In this document: one piece after another, positions 5,466 through 6,906 of the stretch | How the letters are laid out: each line of letters starts with the position of its first letter | Position numbering within the stretch: the stretch's first letter is position 1 | Assembly: GCA_020430865.1 (NCBI GenBank) | Contig: JAGQIY010000499.1 | Location: 1 to 6,906, forward strand | Length of the DNA stretch: 6,906 nt | Direction: 5' to 3' | DNA from: Myxococcales bacterium | GTDB lineage: Bacteria > Myxococcota > Polyangia > Polyangiales > Polyangiaceae | The notes under the pieces: generated by a model | The model's input: the letters and a program-made list of their open reading frames with translations, nothing else | Databases searched by the model: none | What the model was told of the DNA's origin: nothing | Position numbers and translations under genes: made by a program

Positions 5466-6906
5466 GCGACCTACAAGGTCGGCCCTGGCGAGCAGTTCGA
5501 GGACGTCGACGACTCGCTCCTCGGCCAGATCGCTCCGGGCGACGTGATCGAGGTCATGGGGGATCACACCTACCACGGCACTTGGTGGTTCGATCCGGAG
5601 AACGGTGGTACCGCGGGGAAACCCGTGGTCGTGCGGGGCATCCCCGTGAACGGCAAGTTACCCGTGGTCGAGGGGGTCGGCAGCGGCGAGTGGGACCAGT
5701 TCGTCGTGCTGTTCTACGCGAACCACTTCGTGTTCGAGAACTTCGAGATCATCGGGGACGGCAACGAGGAGAACAGCTGTCTCGTGAACAAGGCCGACGA
5801 CGTCACCGTGAGGAACGTCGTGGTCCACGGGTGCGGTCGCCACGGCTTGCTCGGCACGGATGACGAGTCAGGCTCGCTCACGGTCGAGTACTCCGAGTTC
5901 TACGGAAACGGGACGGGGCAGTACTACCATCAGATCTACGCCGCGACCGATGAGAGCACGTACCCAGGCTCCGTGTTCCGCCTCCAGTACTGCTACATCC
6001 ATGATGGGACCGGGGGCAACAGCGTGAAGAGTCGCGCGGAGCGCAACGAGATCTACTTCAACTGGATCGAGGGCGGCATGTTCCACGAACTCGACCTGAT
6101 CGGGCCCGATGGGGCGGATCCAAGCCTGGCGCGCGAGGACTCCGACATCGTCGGTAACGTCCTGGTCAAGCACTCGGAGTGGTACATCGCGCGCATCGGC
6201 GGGGACGGCACAGGAAGCACCGGGGGGCGCTACCGCTTCGTGAACAACACGATGATCCTCGGCGCGGAGTCGGAGCGGGTGATTCAGCTGCAGGAAGAGG
6301 TGCAGTCCGTGGAGATGTACAACAACGTCATCTACCGTGCCGCTGGGCCCGCACAGATGTTCCGCCACAACGAGCAGATCGGAGCTGACGCGGTGCATTT
6401 CGGAGCCAACAACTGGCTCCAGCCTGGCTGGACCGACGTCCCGAGCAGCTGGACGAACACGGCCGAAGGGAGCGATCCGGGGTTCAGCGACCTGTCCGCG
6501 TACGATCTGCGTCCGCTGGAGAGCTCGCCGCTGGTCGACGCTGGGACGACGTCCATCGCTGACACGGGTCCCCTGGCGTTTCCGAACCCGCTGCTCGACG
6601 TGGGTTACGTGCCACCGAGTCGCATGGCAGTGCCGCCCGGAAGCGCGCTCACGCGGACGAGCGTGGGCACGCCAGATATCGGTGCCTTCGAGTTCGGTTC
6701 GGGGACCGACCCGGGACCGGGGCTCGGCGGAGGCGGGGGCCAGGCTGGCTCGGGACAGGGCGGCTCGGGACAGGGCGGCTCGGGACAGGGCGGCTCGGGA
6801 CAGGGCGGCTCCTCGGCGGGCAACAACGCTGCCAGCGACGACGGGGGCTGCGGGGGTGGGACGACGGGGGTCGGGGGCACCTGGCGTGGGGTGGCGGGGG
6901 TTGGGC
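5388..6906 (+). CDS. Secreted right-handed parallel beta-helix protein, C-terminus cut by window end
   Basis: An open frame runs without stop from ATG 5388 to the edge (506 codons). Residues 1-26 form a signal peptide: basic MRVHRAR, a hydrophobic core, and a likely cut after LASA (A26). Residues about 28-330 are a beta-helix with turns such as FVFENFEIIGDGN (114-126), DDVTVRNVVVHGCG (137-150), LTVEYSEFYGNG (164-175), NSVKSRAERNEIYFNWIEGG (211-230) and VEMYNNVIY (308-316). Residues 372-434 show the common closing pattern DLRPLESSPLVDAG...PDIGAFEF. A Gly/Ser/Gln linker (about 440-477) and DDGGC (484-488) follow, recalling the start of a MYXO-CTERM surface-sorting tail. Such folds occur in polysaccharide lyases, epimerases and binding proteins; no catalytic set is identifiable, so the activity is open. 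The locus suggests the polymer as substrate. No good ribosome site precedes the ATG; a GTG at 5358 is an alternative. Confidence 0.85.
   Translation, partial: MRVHRARVLGIGFGLACSLAPGLASAATYKVGPGEQFEDVDDSLLGQIAPGDVIEVMGDHTYHGTWWFDPENGGTAGKPVVVRGIPVNGKLPVVEGVGSGEWDQFVVLFYANHFVFENFEIIGDGNEENSCLVNKADDVTVRNVVVHGCGRHGLLGTDDESGSLTVEYSEFYGNGTGQYYHQIYAATDESTYPGSVFRLQYCYIHDGTGGNSVKSRAERNEIYFNWIEGGMFHELDLIGPDGADPSLAREDSDIVGNVLVKHSEWYIARIGGDGTGSTGGRYRFVNNTMILGAESERVIQLQEEVQSVEMYNNVIYRAAGPAQMFRHNEQIGADAVHFGANNWLQPGWTDVPSSWTNTAEGSDPGFSDLSAYDLRPLESSPLVDAGTTSIADTGPLAFPNPLLDVGYVPPSRMAVPPGSALTRTSVGTPDIGAFEFGSGTDPGPGLGGGGGQAGSGQGGSGQGGSGQGGSGQGGSSAGNNAASDDGGCGGGTTGVGGTWRGVAGVG
6747..6806 (+). repeat. Four perfect 15-base tandem repeats coding GSGQG
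   Basis: The unit GGCTCGGGACAGGGC occurs four times with no mismatch (6747, 6762, 6777, 6792), and the first four bases of a fifth follow at 6807-6810. It lies in frame and codes GSGQG four times (residues 454-473). Identity at every third base, not only in protein, points to recent slippage or unequal exchange. The product is a flexible linker between the beta-helix domain and the presumed anchor, and its length may vary between strains. Confidence 0.95.
6837..6906 (+). other. Presumed beginning of a MYXO-CTERM-like sorting tail
   Basis: Residues 484-506 begin DDGGC, followed by a Gly-rich stretch and TWRGVAGVG at the edge. MYXO-CTERM tails of myxobacterial surface proteins have a Gly-rich lead with an invariant cysteine, then a hydrophobic helix and an arginine cluster. 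Only the lead and cysteine (C488) can be seen; the helix and arginines would lie past the window. The match is partial and rests on position and composition. Confidence 0.5.

Noticed and set aside
5300..5863. 187-residue plus-strand frame over the start of the beta-helix gene
   Set aside because: The translation is Arg/Gly-rich and has no domain. The frame starting at 5388 gives a clean signal peptide and beta-helix turns.
6605..6880. Minus-strand proline-rich frame with repeated PPCPE
   Set aside because: It is the reverse complement of the GSGQG repeat and Gly-rich linker, which are in frame with the beta-helix protein.

Overview
The window is GC-rich bacterial DNA in which every supported gene lies on the plus strand. 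It reads as part of a surface- or exopolysaccharide biosynthesis locus. The last gene encodes a secreted beta-helix protein with a Gly/Ser/Gln-rich tail and a terminal DDGGC motif. That pattern, with the composition, suggests a myxobacterium (Myxococcota, possibly Polyangiales). This is inferred from style; no marker gene is present.

Layout: (1) 1-203, the 3' end of an asparagine-synthase-like glutamine amidotransferase; (2) a 62-base gap with a strong hairpin; (3) 266-1825, an AMP-forming acyl/aminoacyl ligase; (4) 1822-2679, a PrmC/HemK-type methyltransferase overlapping the ligase by 4 bases; (5) 2681-2923, an 80-residue acyl carrier protein; (6) 2944-4266, a UDP-N-acetylhexosamine 6-dehydrogenase (WbpA/TviB type); (7) 4270-5217, a UDP-GlcNAc 4-epimerase (WbpP/TviC type); (8) a 170-base hairpin-rich gap; (9) 5388 to the window end, a secreted right-handed beta-helix protein, open at the right edge, with a perfect 4x15-base repeat coding GSGQG.

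Genes 3 to 7 are packed with gaps of -4, 1, 20 and 3 bases and are almost certainly one transcript. Two modules can be read. The dehydrogenase plus epimerase should supply UDP-GalNAcA. With the asparagine-synthase-like enzyme this recalls loci that make amidated GalNAcA (GalNAcAN). The ligase, methyltransferase and carrier protein form a second module that could activate an acid, hold it as a thioester, perhaps methylate it, and pass it to a sugar or other acceptor. The beta-helix protein would be exported and could bind, cut or modify the polymer. The joint product is inference; the individual family assignments are well supported except for the partial first gene.
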